Positions 24,763-34,372 of a DNA stretch of 64,000 nucleotides are shown here, one piece after another. How positions within the stretch are numbered: the first letter of the stretch is position 1; each line of letters begins with the position of its first letter. The position numbers and the translations under genes are program-made. The notes below the pieces were generated by a model, which was not told the DNA's origin, made no database searches, and was given only the letters and a program-made list of their open reading frames with translations. The DNA is taken from the NCBI GenBank assembly GCA_021156105.1, contig JAJNBD010000004.1, forward strand, positions 62,001 to 126,000, written 5' to 3'. This stretch comes from Gammaproteobacteria bacterium. Lineage in GTDB: Bacteria > Pseudomonadota > Gammaproteobacteria > CAISUE01.

Positions 24763-25380
24763 ATGATTGATATTGACTTAACCATCAAAACGCTTTCGAT
24801 TTTGACTTTAGCGATTATGTCACCTGGGCCAGACTTTTTTATGGTGTTGCGTAATTCGTTAACCTATGGCCGTATGGCAGGGATGTTTTCAGCGATTGGT
24901 GTAGCTTCAGGCTGTTTAATTTCTTTTACCTTAGTCATTATTGGGCTTAAAATTTTATTTGCGTATAAAATTACTAAAATTCTTTTAAGCGTTTTGTGTG
25001 GTCTTTATCTAATTTATTTAGGTTGGATGAGTATTAAAGCTAAACCTAAAATGTGCGAAAAGATTGCAAGCATGCGCGAAAGTACTGCACATTTATTTAG
25101 CTATTTTCGTAATGGGCTTTTAACCAATGTATTAAATCCTAAACTCTATTCATTCTGTACAGCTATTGTGGCTTATGTCGAAGAGCAGCACCCGACTTTG
25201 GCAACTAATGCGGCTTTGGTGATTGGTAACGCGATAATTGCTTTAGCTTGGTTTGTTGCAGTGAGTTTTATTTTAACGCAGCCCACGTTTCAAGCGATGT
25301 ATTTCAAGCGTGAGCGCATGCTTAATATCATTTTGGGCATTATTTTAATTGCCGTAGGCATTCGCGTGATGATTGGTTAA
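24763..25380 (+). CDS. LysE/RhtB family amino-acid exporter
   Basis: 205 residues with six hydrophobic segments. The family signature SPGPDFFMVLRNSLTYGRMAG is visible in two parts near residues 20-40, and NVLNPKLY lies near 126. These inner-membrane proteins export amino acids such as threonine, homoserine or lysine; the substrate cannot be told. ATG 24763 is chosen over TTG 24757. No strong RBS is seen before either. It is convergent with the coiled-coil orphan, 4 bp apart. Confidence 0.88.
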   Translation: MIDIDLTIKTLSILTLAIMSPGPDFFMVLRNSLTYGRMAGMFSAIGVASGCLISFTLVIIGLKILFAYKITKILLSVLCGLYLIYLGWMSIKAKPKMCEKIASMRESTAHLFSYFRNGLLTNVLNPKLYSFCTAIVAYVEEQHPTLATNAALVIGNAIIALAWFVAVSFILTQPTFQAMYFKRERMLNIILGIILIAVGIRVMIG

Positions 25381-25384
25381 ATAT

Positions 25385-26257
25385 TTAGCGTTGAGGCTTT
25401 ACAGGGATCACCTCTTGCACAACTTCCTGCATTTTTTCTGTTACCACGACACTATCAGTACGACATTTGAATAAAGTAGTTTTTTCGTGCGTAAATAATG
25501 AGAAAGCGTCATTTAAAACACTTTTCACCGATCTTAAAATGCTTGCTGCTTTAGCAAAGAAGCTATCGTCAGTGATATCCCGATGAGTATTTAGCGTTTC
25601 TGGAGCGCATTTAAGTTTATTTGCAAAAGCACTGACTTTCTGTCGCAGATTTTTTCGTGCTTCGCCAGGTTTATCGATAAGATTTGCTTGCAGTTCTTTA
25701 AAGTAACTTAACTTCTCTTGTCTTGTGGTTTCGTAAGTTTCCCGAAGGCGCTGAGTTTGCGCCGCGCATTTTGCCAAAGCTTCTGCTTTTATTTCTGTGT
25801 CTAAAGAAATATAAGTATCCGGCAGAAGAGAACCCGAAACCTGCTTGAAGGAAGTATAGCCTATGGTGCAAAATGAATCACGTTTGGTCGAGGGCGCCTT
25901 AACGCTTGGGATGCTTGGCTTTTCTTGAGCTTCTAATTTAGCAATTTTATCATTGCATAAATCTAATAATTTAGTCACTGCAGCTTCAAGTTGAGTTTTG
26001 CGCTTGATCAGTTGCTGGTAAATATTTGACCTATCTTCAATTAATTTAAAATAAGTTAGAAGCTTGTTATGGTCTAAATGTTCCAGAAGATCATCTACTT
26101 GGTCTTCTGAAACTGTATGGTAAGGGTTATCAATTAATGCTCTCAAGCGCTGTGCATTGATTAGTAATAGTTTTGATTCAGCAATACCTTTAAATAAGTC
26201 TGCTTTTAATTCTTCTTCTAGTTTGGTTTGCTGCACACTATTAGTAAGGCTTGGCAT
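25385..26257 (-). CDS. Helical/coiled-coil orphan protein
   Basis: 290 residues, largely alpha-helical. Heptad-like charged stretches lie at about 10-110 (KLEEELKADLFKGIAESKLL onward) and 155-215. No signal peptide, membrane span or known domain is seen. A strong RBS (AAAGGAGGT) precedes ATG 26257. A 10-bp inverted repeat (26277-26286 with 26322-26331) lies in the leader or in the gap to the upstream orphan. Paired orphans with such composition recall effectors of intracellular bacteria, but that is inference only. Confidence 0.68.
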   Translation of the reverse strand: MPSLTNSVQQTKLEEELKADLFKGIAESKLLLINAQRLRALIDNPYHTVSEDQVDDLLEHLDHNKLLTYFKLIEDRSNIYQQLIKRKTQLEAAVTKLLDLCNDKIAKLEAQEKPSIPSVKAPSTKRDSFCTIGYTSFKQVSGSLLPDTYISLDTEIKAEALAKCAAQTQRLRETYETTRQEKLSYFKELQANLIDKPGEARKNLRQKVSAFANKLKCAPETLNTHRDITDDSFFAKAASILRSVKSVLNDAFSLFTHEKTTLFKCRTDSVVVTEKMQEVVQEVIPVKPQR

Positions 26258-26276
26258 AAAACCTCCTTTTGTCAGC

Positions 26277-26331
26277 GCTGCATTCTTATCTTAGCAAAAA
26301 TTCTAAAAACTTACCAATTCTAGAATGCAGC
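26277..26331. repeat. 10-bp inverted repeat between two orphan genes
   Basis: GCTGCATTCT (26277-26286) and AGAATGCAGC (26322-26331) are perfect inverted repeats separated by 35 bp, just upstream of the RBS of the gene starting at 26257. It could be a weak terminator for the preceding gene or an operator. Confidence 0.4.
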
Positions 26332-26453
26332 AGCCTATTATTTTTTAAAAGTGTAAAAAGCAAAAAACATTGCTTATTATTCTAAAGCTCATGCAAATTT
26401 CATGCTATATTCCGTATGCGTCAAGGCATAAAGGCAAATTAATCAATAACAGG

Positions 26454-27833
26454 TTATTGTTTCATGGAGCTGTTGAAAGCATCAGATGCTGGAACAGGCA
26501 TTTTTCCTAACCCTTCTATTTTCTTATGGAATACCTCTATATCACAAAGCAAATCTGCTGGAGTCAACTCTAACATTTTTAACAAGCGTAATGCTGGCTG
26601 CAACCTCTTTTGCACTGTTTTTGCAAACAAAGGATTATGAACGGTGATAACGCCTTTCTGTGTCTCGGTACAAAGCTGCTGTCTTAGGCTGAAAAGCTCT
26701 TGCTCTTTACCTGGCAGGCGACGCTCAAGACTTACCAGAAAAGGTGAAGAGAGTGTTGATGGGTCGCTGGTTTGTAATATTGTTGCTTCTCGTTCGGCTA
26801 AGAGGTGTTTATTCAGACCATTAAATAAAGCTAAAAATATTTTTAGTTTAGGTAGTATGGTTAAATTAATAATTTCTTGGCTTTGGATTTGACGTAATTG
26901 CATTTCCTCTTCATCAACTTGAGGAGGCAGCGCTTTACTGATGAGAGCTGGCGAAGGTGGAATGCTAAGGCGATCTTTGACGGCCCTCAGGATTCGTTGA
27001 TTTGTATCACCAGGTCGTCTACTTTCGCCGGGTCTTCCCACAAACAAATAATCGATACTGGCAATAACATCAAGCCCGCTGCAAATAGACGCTAGCGTCC
27101 ACTCAGTTAAAGCAGACTCACTTTGAATAGGATAAGGTTGGCTGCAAGCTATTGCTCTAATAAGCTCAACAGGTAAACTGCCTTCCGCTACAAAACGTTG
27201 ACTCTCAGTCTTTATCCAACCTAATAAAATTCTATAAAATTGGCCACCGGCTTGCAGGTCAGGGCGAGCTTTTTCAGGCGGTAAAAGTTTTTTATAAGCT
27301 TTTTTAGCAAGGTCATCACGTGGAAGGCCCGCATTGACGACACTATCCATTTCCATGATATTGTTTATACAGCCTTTTAACACGAGGAAACAAGCTAATG
27401 CCCCCGCTGAATCTAACGCTTGTTGATTGACAATTAAAGCAAGCCAAAAATAAATCAGGTTTTCTTTCGTTAAGTTAGTTGGTGAAAAGATACCTAGTAC
27501 AGCATCAGCCAATAAAAGCTCGCTATCGATAAGGCTTTGCAAATTTTTAAGCGTTTCCTGTTCTACTTTTGTGGCTGCTCCAAGTTGTAAGGCGACAGCA
27601 TGTAGTTCTTTTACAGCTTGAAGTTTTTGCGCAGCTAATGTGCTTGCATCAGGTGCTTTGAGAGAATATCCAGAAGGAAACTGCCGGGTATTGAGCATTT
27701 CTTGCGATTTCTTTAACAAAAATGCCAGCACTCGTTGGTGGATATCGCTGTCCCCACAAAAGAAATAGATTTTGCCATATAACGCCTCAAACGGGCGTTT
27801 TAGGGTTTCAAGAGCTTCATTAAATGTAGGCAT
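26454..27833 (-). CDS. Orphan helical protein
   Basis: 459 residues with no recognised domain, no signal peptide and no clear membrane span. It is leucine- and alanine-rich throughout and predicted to be helical. A single GDSDIHQR segment lies near residue 28. The RBS AGAGG precedes ATG 27833. It is the first of two neighbouring orphan genes on this strand (the next starts 196 bp further on). Both have AT-rich but normal codon use, which argues for real coding. Function unknown. Confidence 0.65.
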   Translation of the reverse strand: MPTFNEALETLKRPFEALYGKIYFFCGDSDIHQRVLAFLLKKSQEMLNTRQFPSGYSLKAPDASTLAAQKLQAVKELHAVALQLGAATKVEQETLKNLQSLIDSELLLADAVLGIFSPTNLTKENLIYFWLALIVNQQALDSAGALACFLVLKGCINNIMEMDSVVNAGLPRDDLAKKAYKKLLPPEKARPDLQAGGQFYRILLGWIKTESQRFVAEGSLPVELIRAIACSQPYPIQSESALTEWTLASICSGLDVIASIDYLFVGRPGESRRPGDTNQRILRAVKDRLSIPPSPALISKALPPQVDEEEMQLRQIQSQEIINLTILPKLKIFLALFNGLNKHLLAEREATILQTSDPSTLSSPFLVSLERRLPGKEQELFSLRQQLCTETQKGVITVHNPLFAKTVQKRLQPALRLLKMLELTPADLLCDIEVFHKKIEGLGKMPVPASDAFNSSMKQ

Positions 27834-27985
27834 AAAGATTAACCTCTTTTGTTTTATTGTTATCTCATTACCAAGAAATTATAACGAAATATTACCCGGA
27901 TTCCTATAGTTTTTAGTTTCCATATTGCCAGGCTAATAGAGCTAGCGCATAATAATAGTTTTAAGGGACACGTTGTAAAGTAATT

Positions 27986-28480
27986 ATGAAAAAGAATACA
28001 AAGCGTGAGGCAATTTATCCAGGTACCTTTGACCCTATCACAAATGGTCATTTAGATATTGTGCGGCGAGCAAGCCGTTTATATGATCGCGTCGTTGTCG
28101 CGGTTGCCAATAATGTCAATAAAAATTCTTTTTTTACGCAAGAGGAAAGGATAGCATTGGCGATAAAAGTCTTAAAAAAATTTCCTAATGTTGAAGTGCT
28201 TGGCTTTAATTGTTTATTAACAGAGTTAGCACAAAAATTAAAAATTCATGTCATTGTGCGCGGTTTGCGTGCGGTTAGTGATTTTGAATATGAATTTCAA
28301 TTGGCAATGATGAATCGCAGTGTTAAGCCGGATTTTGAAACTATTTTTTTAACGCCTTCAGAAGAATATATGTTTATTTCTTCAAGTTTGGCGCGAGAAG
28401 TTGCCCATTATCATGGCGATGTCAGCCGCTTTGTGCCAACTGAAGTGGTGCAAGCATTACGTAAAAAATTAAACTATTAA
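27986..28480 (+). CDS. coaD: Phosphopantetheine adenylyltransferase
   Basis: 164 residues, catalysing the penultimate step of coenzyme A synthesis. The nucleotidyltransferase motif YPGTFDPITNGHLD has the T/HxGH elements near residues 10-23. VIVRGLRAVSDFEYE and the ISSSLAREV motif near 132 complete the active site. The length matches E. coli CoaD (159). Its stop is 3 bp before the ferredoxin gene, so the two are cotranscribed, an arrangement common in gammaproteobacteria. Confidence 0.97.
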   Translation: MKKNTKREAIYPGTFDPITNGHLDIVRRASRLYDRVVVAVANNVNKNSFFTQEERIALAIKVLKKFPNVEVLGFNCLLTELAQKLKIHVIVRGLRAVSDFEYEFQLAMMNRSVKPDFETIFLTPSEEYMFISSSLAREVAHYHGDVSRFVPTEVVQALRKKLNY

Positions 28481-28735
<255 letters not shown>

Positions 28736-28781
28736 ATCTCGTAGAGACAGGCTGCGGCCCGTCCCTATAGAGCTGAGGATT

Positions 28782-29003
28782 TCATCTTAATGAAGGGCTT
28801 GGCGCTGGAGGTTGTAATGATTCGCTATCAGCTACGCGCTTAGTTTGAACAGCTTTTTTATCAATACTGAGGGGGAAGATGCCGTGGGAAAGCCTCGGTG
28901 TTTTTTCCCAGTCCCATCGTCGAAAAGGAGCTTCTGCTCCTTTCCTCCCCATATCATCGTATACCCAATCTTTTTTTACTTTGTTAATCTCTGCTTTATT
29001 CAT
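28782..29003 (-). CDS. Small hypothetical protein
   Basis: 73 residues, basic and rich in Trp, Arg and Pro (KKDWVYDDMGRKGAEAPFRR, then WDWEKTPRLSHGIF). A GGTGA element lies 8 bp before ATG 29003. No domain is recognised. Its composition looks protein-like, but there is no operon or homology support. It is antisense to the flow of coaD-yfhL-suf. Confidence 0.4.
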   Translation of the reverse strand: MNKAEINKVKKDWVYDDMGRKGAEAPFRRWDWEKTPRLSHGIFPLSIDKKAVQTKRVADSESLQPPAPSPSLR

Positions 29004-29076
29004 AGGTTTTCACCCTAACTATAAGTGTTAGAAAAAAAGAAGCAAAATTTGCGCCATGTATATTGAGCAGTTTTCC

Positions 29077-29105
29077 TTGCGCTAAATTTTAAAAAGTACT
29101 AAAAT
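29077..29105 (+). promoter_or_regulatory. Promoter of the suf operon
   Basis: TTGCGC (29077-29082), a 17-bp spacer and TAAAAT (29100-29105) lie 29 bp before the regulator's ATG at 29134. The -10 element sits inside the operator at 29096-29110. Confidence 0.65.
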
Positions 29106-29117
29106 AGTACACTTTTT
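29091..29117. promoter_or_regulatory. Candidate IscR/SufR (Rrf2) operator
   Basis: GTACT-AAAAT-AGTAC (29096-29110) is an inverted repeat, extended by AAAAA and TTTTT arms. Its core ACTAAAATAGT fits the IscR type 1 pattern ACTRWWWYAGT. Lying across the -10 box, it would let the Fe-S-loaded regulator repress its own operon. Confidence 0.6.
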
Positions 29118-29133
29118 AAATTAGCTTAACTTT

Positions 29134-29610
29134 ATGCTTCGAATCAGTAAGCTTGCGGATTATGCCACGATGATTATGGCGTATTGCGCGCATGCGCCTG
29201 AGCAATCTTATACCGCAAAAAAAATCGCTGAAGCAACCAAAATTCAATTACCAACGGTAAGCAAATTATTAAAGCTATTAGCTAAAGGACATTTATTGCT
29301 TTCTCAGCGTGGTGTGCAAGGCGGCTATCAAATTGCTAAACCGCCGAGAGAAATTAGTATGGCAGATATCATTGCAGCAGTTGATGGCCCGATTGCTTTA
29401 ACCGAATGCAATCACGGTATTTCTGATTGCGGCTTAATACAAAATTGTGCAACCAAACATAGCTGGCAATTAATTAATATTGCCATTCAAGATGCGCTAT
29501 CAAAAGTTTCACTAGCGCAGATGACAGGTGCTCAAATTGAGACCAAAATTAATTTAAATTTATTAAAACATCCTCATACAAAGGAGGATACAATTTATGT
29601 CAAGAGATAA
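29134..29610 (+). CDS. Rrf2-family SUF operon regulator
   Basis: 158 residues. The winged HTH of the Rrf2/IscR family begins [17 protein letters not shown] and contains [18 protein letters not shown]. Three cysteines ([14 protein letters not shown], about 96-109) are placed to hold an iron-sulfur cluster. The family is described as the SUF-system Fe-S cluster assembly regulator in xanthomonad and Legionella-type gammaproteobacteria. It overlaps sufB by 14 bp and has an IscR-type operator over its promoter, which suggests autorepression when clusters are plentiful. Confidence 0.9.
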   Translation: MLRISKLADYATMIMAYCAHAPEQSYTAKKIAEATKIQLPTVSKLLKLLAKGHLLLSQRGVQGGYQIAKPPREISMADIIAAVDGPIALTECNHGISDCGLIQNCATKHSWQLINIAIQDALSKVSLAQMTGAQIETKINLNLLKHPHTKEDTIYVKR

Positions 29611-31036
29611 TTTAAACGAAATCGTTAATAAACAATATGAACATGGCTTTGTTACTGAGATTGAATCGGAAACGATTCCCCTTGGTTTAACAGAAGATAC
29701 CGTGCGCTTAATTTCTTCTAAAAAAAATGAGCCAGAATTTTTATTAGAATGGCGTTTAAATGCTTTTCGCCATTGGCAAACAATGGTTGAACCACACTGG
29801 TCGCACTTGCATTACGACTCGATTGATTATCAAAACATGGCGTATTACTCTGCGCCAAAAGCAAAAAAGAAATTAAATAGTTTAGATGAAGTTGATCCAG
29901 AATTATTACGCACGTATGAAAAATTAGGTATCCCACTAAAAGAGCGAGAAATTTTAGCTGGTGTTGCCGTGGATGCGGTATTTGATAGCGTTTCGGTGGC
30001 AACAACGTTTAAAGATAAATTGGCCAAAATGGGTATTGTGTTTTGTCCATTTTCAGAAGCGGTTCATTCACATCCAGAATTAATTAAAAAATATTTAGGC
30101 TCTGTGGTACCTGTTGGAGATAATTTTTTTGCCGCCTTAAATTCTGCAGTATTTAGCGATGGCTCATTTGTCTATATTCCTAAAGGCGTGCGCTGCCCAA
30201 TGGAACTATCGACATATTTCCGTATTAATGCGATTTCTACGGGGCAATTTGAAAGGACTTTAATCATTGCGGATGAAGATGCTTATGTCAGTTATTTAGA
30301 AGGCTGTACAGCACCCATGCGTGATGAAAACCAATTGCATGCTGCTGTGGTTGAATTAGTTGCATTAGATAATGCCACCATTAAATATTCTACGGTGCAA
30401 AACTGGTATCCTGGCGATAAAGAGGGTAAAGGCGGCATTTATAATTTTGTCACTAAGCGTGGCCGCTGCTTAGGTAAGCGTTCAAAAATTTCTTGGACGC
30501 AAGTAGAAACGGGTTCAGCAATTACGTGGAAATATCCAAGCGTCATTTTACAAGGCGATGACTCTGTTGGCGAATTTTATTCAGTTGCCGTAGCAAACAA
30601 TTTCCAACAAGCGGATACAGGCACAAAGATGGTGCATATTGGCAAAAACACCAAAAGCACTATTATTTCTAAAGGTATTTCTGCGGGTAATGCTCAAAAT
30701 TCTTATCGAGGTTTAGTGAGAATTAATCCAGGCGCTACCAACGCGCGTAATTATACCCAGTGTGATTCTTTATTAATGGGTGATCGCTGCGGTGCGCATA
30801 CTTTTCCTTATATTGAAGTAAAAAATCCTACGGCAAAAGTTGAGCATGAAGCAACGACATCGAAAATTTCTGAAGATCAATTATTTTATTGCGAGCAACG
30901 AGGATTATCGGCAGAAGATGCTGTGAATTTAATTGTGAACGGGTTTTGTAAACAAGTATTCCGTGAGCTGCCAATGGAATTTGCAGTAGAAGCACAAAAA
31001 TTATTAGGGGTGAGTTTAGAAGGGGCAGTTGGGTAG
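29597..31036 (+). CDS. sufB: Fe-S cluster assembly protein SufB
   Basis: 479 residues. The beta-helix scaffold subunit of SufBC2D assembles Fe-S clusters with sulfur from SufS. Typical segments are [44 protein letters not shown] and, in the C-terminal half, [10 protein letters not shown] and the cysteine-containing [28 protein letters not shown] lies inside the end of the regulator gene. SufC follows after 93 bp that include a small palindromic repeat. Confidence 0.97.
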   Translation: MSRDNLNEIVNKQYEHGFVTEIESETIPLGLTEDTVRLISSKKNEPEFLLEWRLNAFRHWQTMVEPHWSHLHYDSIDYQNMAYYSAPKAKKKLNSLDEVDPELLRTYEKLGIPLKEREILAGVAVDAVFDSVSVATTFKDKLAKMGIVFCPFSEAVHSHPELIKKYLGSVVPVGDNFFAALNSAVFSDGSFVYIPKGVRCPMELSTYFRINAISTGQFERTLIIADEDAYVSYLEGCTAPMRDENQLHAAVVELVALDNATIKYSTVQNWYPGDKEGKGGIYNFVTKRGRCLGKRSKISWTQVETGSAITWKYPSVILQGDDSVGEFYSVAVANNFQQADTGTKMVHIGKNTKSTIISKGISAGNAQNSYRGLVRINPGATNARNYTQCDSLLMGDRCGAHTFPYIEVKNPTAKVEHEATTSKISEDQLFYCEQRGLSAEDAVNLIVNGFCKQVFRELPMEFAVEAQKLLGVSLEGAVG

Positions 31037-31072
31037 TTAATAGCTGAAGGATCGGTTAAGTAATTAATAGTT

Positions 31073-31100
31073 GTCATTGCTTCGCTGCGTTCGCAATGAC
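31073..31100. repeat. Palindromic repeat inside the suf operon
   Basis: GTCATTGC (31073-31080) and GCAATGAC (31093-31100) flank TTCGCTGCGTTC. This has the form of the GTCATTGCGA-type dispersed palindromes common in bacteria. It lies between sufB and sufC and could stabilise or attenuate the message. Confidence 0.55.
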
Positions 31101-31129
31101 GAAAAGTAAAATTTATGATGGTAGACATT

Positions 31130-31882
31130 ATGCTAAGTATTAAAAATTTACATGCAGAAATCGAAGGTAAAAAAATATTAAAAGGTTTAAACCTAGACGT
31201 TAAAGCGGGTGAAGTACATGCCATCATGGGCCCCAATGGTTCAGGTAAAAGTACTTTAGGTAATGTTTTGTCTGGTCGTGAAGCTTATACCGTGACAGAA
31301 GGTAGCATTACTTTTCAAGGTCAAGATTTGTTAACGCTTTCACCCACCGATCGTGCGCTTGCAGGTATTTTCTTGGCATTCCAATATCCGGTTGAAGTCC
31401 CTGGTGTAAGCAATGTCTATATGTTGAAAGCTGCTTTAAACGCTAAGCGTAAAAAGCAAGGTTTGCCAGAAGTTGATGCGATGGAATTTTTAAATCTGGT
31501 TAAAGCAAAAATTAAGCAAGTCGATTTAGATCAAGACTTTCTTTATCGTTCCGTTAATGAAGGTTTTTCTGGCGGCGAAAAAAAGCGTAATGAATTATTA
31601 CAAATGTTGATTCTAGAGCCAGCATTAGCCATATTAGATGAAACAGATTCAGGCCTTGATATTGATGCCTTAAAAGTGGTTGCTGATGGCGTGAATTCTT
31701 TACGTGCTGAAAATCGTTCATTTATTGTGGTGACGCACTATCAACGTTTGCTGGATTATATTGTGCCAGATTATGTTCACGTATTAGCAGGTGGAAAAAT
31801 TATTAAAAGCGGTGATAAAAATTTAGCACTAGAGTTAGAAGAAAAAGGCTACGCGTGGATCGATGAGGAAGCGCGCGCATGA
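31130..31882 (+). CDS. sufC: Fe-S cluster assembly ATPase SufC
   Basis: 250 residues from ATG 31130 (MLSIKNLHAEIEGKK), which aligns with the usual SufC start; ATG 31115 would add five. It is an ABC-type ATPase with Walker A GPNGSGKS, Q-loop AFQYPVEVPGVSN, signature FSGGEKKRNE, Walker B LAILDETDSGLD and switch His in VVTHYQR. It powers SufB-SufD. The end overlaps sufD (ATGA at 31879-31882). Confidence 0.96.
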   Translation: MLSIKNLHAEIEGKKILKGLNLDVKAGEVHAIMGPNGSGKSTLGNVLSGREAYTVTEGSITFQGQDLLTLSPTDRALAGIFLAFQYPVEVPGVSNVYMLKAALNAKRKKQGLPEVDAMEFLNLVKAKIKQVDLDQDFLYRSVNEGFSGGEKKRNELLQMLILEPALAILDETDSGLDIDALKVVADGVNSLRAENRSFIVVTHYQRLLDYIVPDYVHVLAGGKIIKSGDKNLALELEEKGYAWIDEEARA

Positions 31883-32973
31883 CGATAGAATTTTACTCAC
31901 AACAATTGCCGGCTCATGCGGATGCGGCGCGGCAAAATGCCATGCAAAAGTTTTTGCAAATGGGCTGGCCTACACGCAAATTAGAGGCTTGGAAATATAC
32001 GCGCCCACAGTTTTTACAAGAAAAAAACTATGCTGTAGATTATTCGCCAGCGTTTGAGTTTTCTCAGCAGCAAAATATAAAAGCCATTTCAGAAACTTCT
32101 GTTGAGGATTCTTCCGAGGCATTAGTCAATTTAAATCATGCTTTATGGACGGAAGGCGCAGAAATTCGTATTCCAGCAGGCGAAAAGCTTGTTCAACCTC
32201 TGCAAATTACCGTTAAAGCAGTTGCCAAAGATCAGGCGCGCTTTTTAAAGTTAAAGATTTCATTAGAAAAAAATGCTAGCGCAGAGATTATTTTAAATTA
32301 TGAAAATAGTCGTGAGGCTTTTATTAGCCTTGTGATTGAAACCCACTTGCAGCAAGGCGCACAATTAAAATTTGTGCAGCAATGCCAAGCAGATGCAATG
32401 CACTACATCCATCACCATGTTCAACAAGCTGCTCATAGCCATTTTCAAAGTTTAGATTTAACTTTACAGACAAAATGGTTTAGGCAAGATTTAAACATCG
32501 CGCTACAAGCTGAGCATGCAAATTGTGTATTAAAAGGTATTTACCTTGGCAAAGAAAAAGAACATATTGATCATCATCTTTGCATTAATCATGAAGCGCC
32601 ATATTGCCAAAGTGAACAATTTTTTAAAGGTATTTTAACCAATCAGGCCAAAGCAGTTTTTAATGGCAAAGTGATTGTTGCAGAAGGTGCAAAAAAAACC
32701 AGCGCTAAACAAAAAAATGATTCTATATTGCTAAGTGCACAAGCAGAAGTAGATACAAAGCCTGAGCTGGAAATTTATAATGATGATGTGGCTTGCTCGC
32801 ATGGGGCTACTGTCGGTGAACTTTCAACCGAAGCTTTATTTTATTTAATATCACGTGGTATCAGCGAGGTTGCAGCAAAGAATATGCTGTTGGCCGCATT
32901 TGTTAAAGAAGTGTTGGATGAAAGTTCAAGCTTAATGGCAGCTGTGATTGATGAGCGTCTGCAAAAATTTTAA
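31879..32973 (+). CDS. sufD: Fe-S cluster assembly protein SufD
   Basis: 364 residues, shorter than E. coli SufD (423) mostly through a compact N-terminal region. The N-terminus has GWPTRKLEAWKYTRP and the C-terminal beta-helix has HLCINHEAPYCQSEQFFKGI and DDVACSHGATVGEL, where the conserved Cys/His pair lies. Partner of SufB and SufC. It is coupled to sufC by a 4-nt overlap. Confidence 0.95.
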   Translation: MTIEFYSQQLPAHADAARQNAMQKFLQMGWPTRKLEAWKYTRPQFLQEKNYAVDYSPAFEFSQQQNIKAISETSVEDSSEALVNLNHALWTEGAEIRIPAGEKLVQPLQITVKAVAKDQARFLKLKISLEKNASAEIILNYENSREAFISLVIETHLQQGAQLKFVQQCQADAMHYIHHHVQQAAHSHFQSLDLTLQTKWFRQDLNIALQAEHANCVLKGIYLGKEKEHIDHHLCINHEAPYCQSEQFFKGILTNQAKAVFNGKVIVAEGAKKTSAKQKNDSILLSAQAEVDTKPELEIYNDDVACSHGATVGELSTEALFYLISRGISEVAAKNMLLAAFVKEVLDESSSLMAAVIDERLQKF

Positions 32974-32997
32974 AAATGCCGACCTTGCTGCTATTTT

Positions 32998-33062
32998 TGT
33001 GGGTGCGATTATTTTTTTGTAGGCTGGGGAAAGCGCAGCGTGCCCACCATCTCATAATGGAA
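32998..33062. repeat. Dispersed GGTGGGCA/TGCCCACC palindromic repeat, copy 2
   Basis: Between sufD and sufS lies GTGGGTGCGATT...GCTGGGGAAAGCGCAGCGTGCCCACCATC, related to the repeat blocks at 2727, 43222, 53682 and 58752. The AAAGCGCAGCGTGCCCACC half is nearly identical to that at 43228. Confidence 0.55.
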
Positions 33063-33102
33063 TATTGCCCTATAAAGCGACAAGGTGCCACAGGAAAAAT
33101 AT

Positions 33103-34326
33103 ATGTTTAATATTGAAAATATCCGCAAAGATTTTCCTATTTTATCAGAAGTGATTAACGGCAAACCCTTAATTTATTTGGACAATGCCGCAACGACACA
33201 AAAGCCTCAAGCGGTCATAGATACCTTAAAGCATTATTATGAACACACCAATGCTAACGTGCATCGTAGTGTTTATACTTTGAGTGAAAGAGCGACTAAA
33301 GAGTATGAAGCTGCGCGTGATAAAGTACAAAAATATATTCATGCGACGCATCGCGAAGAAGTTATTTGGGTTAGAGGCACGACAGAAGCAATCAATTTAG
33401 TGGCGCAATCTTTTTTACGCCCACAATTAAAAGCAGGCGATGAAATTCTAATTACGGCCATGGAGCATCATGCGAATATTGTCCCTTGGCAATTAGTGGC
33501 TGAACAAACAGGGGCAGTGATTAAAGTTTTACCGATTAATGATCAAGGCGAACTTATTTTAGATGAACTGGATAATTTATTAACCAGTAGAACTAAGCTT
33601 TTTGCTTTTACTTATATTTCGAATGCCATTGGTACTATTAATCCGGTCAAGTGGTTAATTGATAAAGCGCACGAAAAAGGCATTCCCGTTTTAGTCGATG
33701 GGGCACAAGCTTTGCCACATGTCAAAATTAATGTACAACAATTAAATTGTGAGTTTTTTGCTTGTTCTGCGCATAAGGGTTATGGGCCAACGGGTATTGG
33801 CGTACTCTATGGTAAAAAAGAGCTTCTAGAAAAAATGCCGCCTTACCAAGGTGGTGGCGATATGATTCGCACGGTAAGTTTTGAAAAAACAACTTTTGCA
33901 GAATTGCCCTTAAAATTTGAAGCAGGAACCCCGAATATTGCGGATGCTATAGGCTTTGGCGCGGCTATTGATTATTTAAGTCAATTAGATTGGAAAGCGC
34001 TCATGCATTATGAACATGAATTATTTTTAATGGCAAAAGAAGCATTAAAAGAAATTCCAGGTTTACGCATAATCGGTGAAGCTAAAGATCAAGCGAGTAT
34101 TATTTCTTTTGTGATGGACGGTGCGCATCCACATGATATTGGCACGATTGTAGATTCATATGGTGTTGCCATTCGTGCTTCACACCATTGTGCAATGCCA
34201 TTAATGAAACGCTTTTGCGTGCCTGCAACAGCCCGAGTTTCTTTTAGTTTTTATAACACAAAAGAAGAAATCCAAGTGCTGCTTGAAGCGCTGCATGGTG
34301 TGAAAAAAGTGTTTGGTTTGCCATAA
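33103..34326 (+). CDS. sufS: Cysteine desulfurase SufS
   Basis: 407 residues from ATG 33103, with AGGA 8 bp upstream. This PLP enzyme takes sulfur from cysteine for SufB. Seen are YLDNAATTQKP near residue 25, the PLP lysine in FACSAHKGYGPTGIGVLYG and the active-site cysteine in RASHHCAMPLM near the C-terminus. It is the last gene of the sufR-B-C-D-S unit. The partner sulfur acceptor SufE or SufU is not encoded here. Confidence 0.96.
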   Translation: MFNIENIRKDFPILSEVINGKPLIYLDNAATTQKPQAVIDTLKHYYEHTNANVHRSVYTLSERATKEYEAARDKVQKYIHATHREEVIWVRGTTEAINLVAQSFLRPQLKAGDEILITAMEHHANIVPWQLVAEQTGAVIKVLPINDQGELILDELDNLLTSRTKLFAFTYISNAIGTINPVKWLIDKAHEKGIPVLVDGAQALPHVKINVQQLNCEFFACSAHKGYGPTGIGVLYGKKELLEKMPPYQGGGDMIRTVSFEKTTFAELPLKFEAGTPNIADAIGFGAAIDYLSQLDWKALMHYEHELFLMAKEALKEIPGLRIIGEAKDQASIISFVMDGAHPHDIGTIVDSYGVAIRASHHCAMPLMKRFCVPATARVSFSFYNTKEEIQVLLEALHGVKKVFGLP

Positions 34327-34332
34327 TGCTTT

Positions 34333-34361
34333 AGCTTACCGAGCAAAATGATCGGTAAGCT
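34333..34361. terminator. Bidirectional terminator after sufS
   Basis: AGCTTACCGA (34333-34342) and TCGGTAAGCT (34352-34361) form a 10-bp stem around 9 nt, followed by GATTTTAG. It lies between convergent sufS and the small exported protein gene. Confidence 0.65.
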
Positions 34362-34372
34362 GATTTTAGGCG

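Noticed and set aside
28744-28768. Imperfect inverted repeat after the ferredoxin gene (AGAGACAGGC / GCCCGTCCCT)
   Set aside because: Pairs well only with G-U pairs on the minus strand and has no T tract, so it is too weak to call a terminator.
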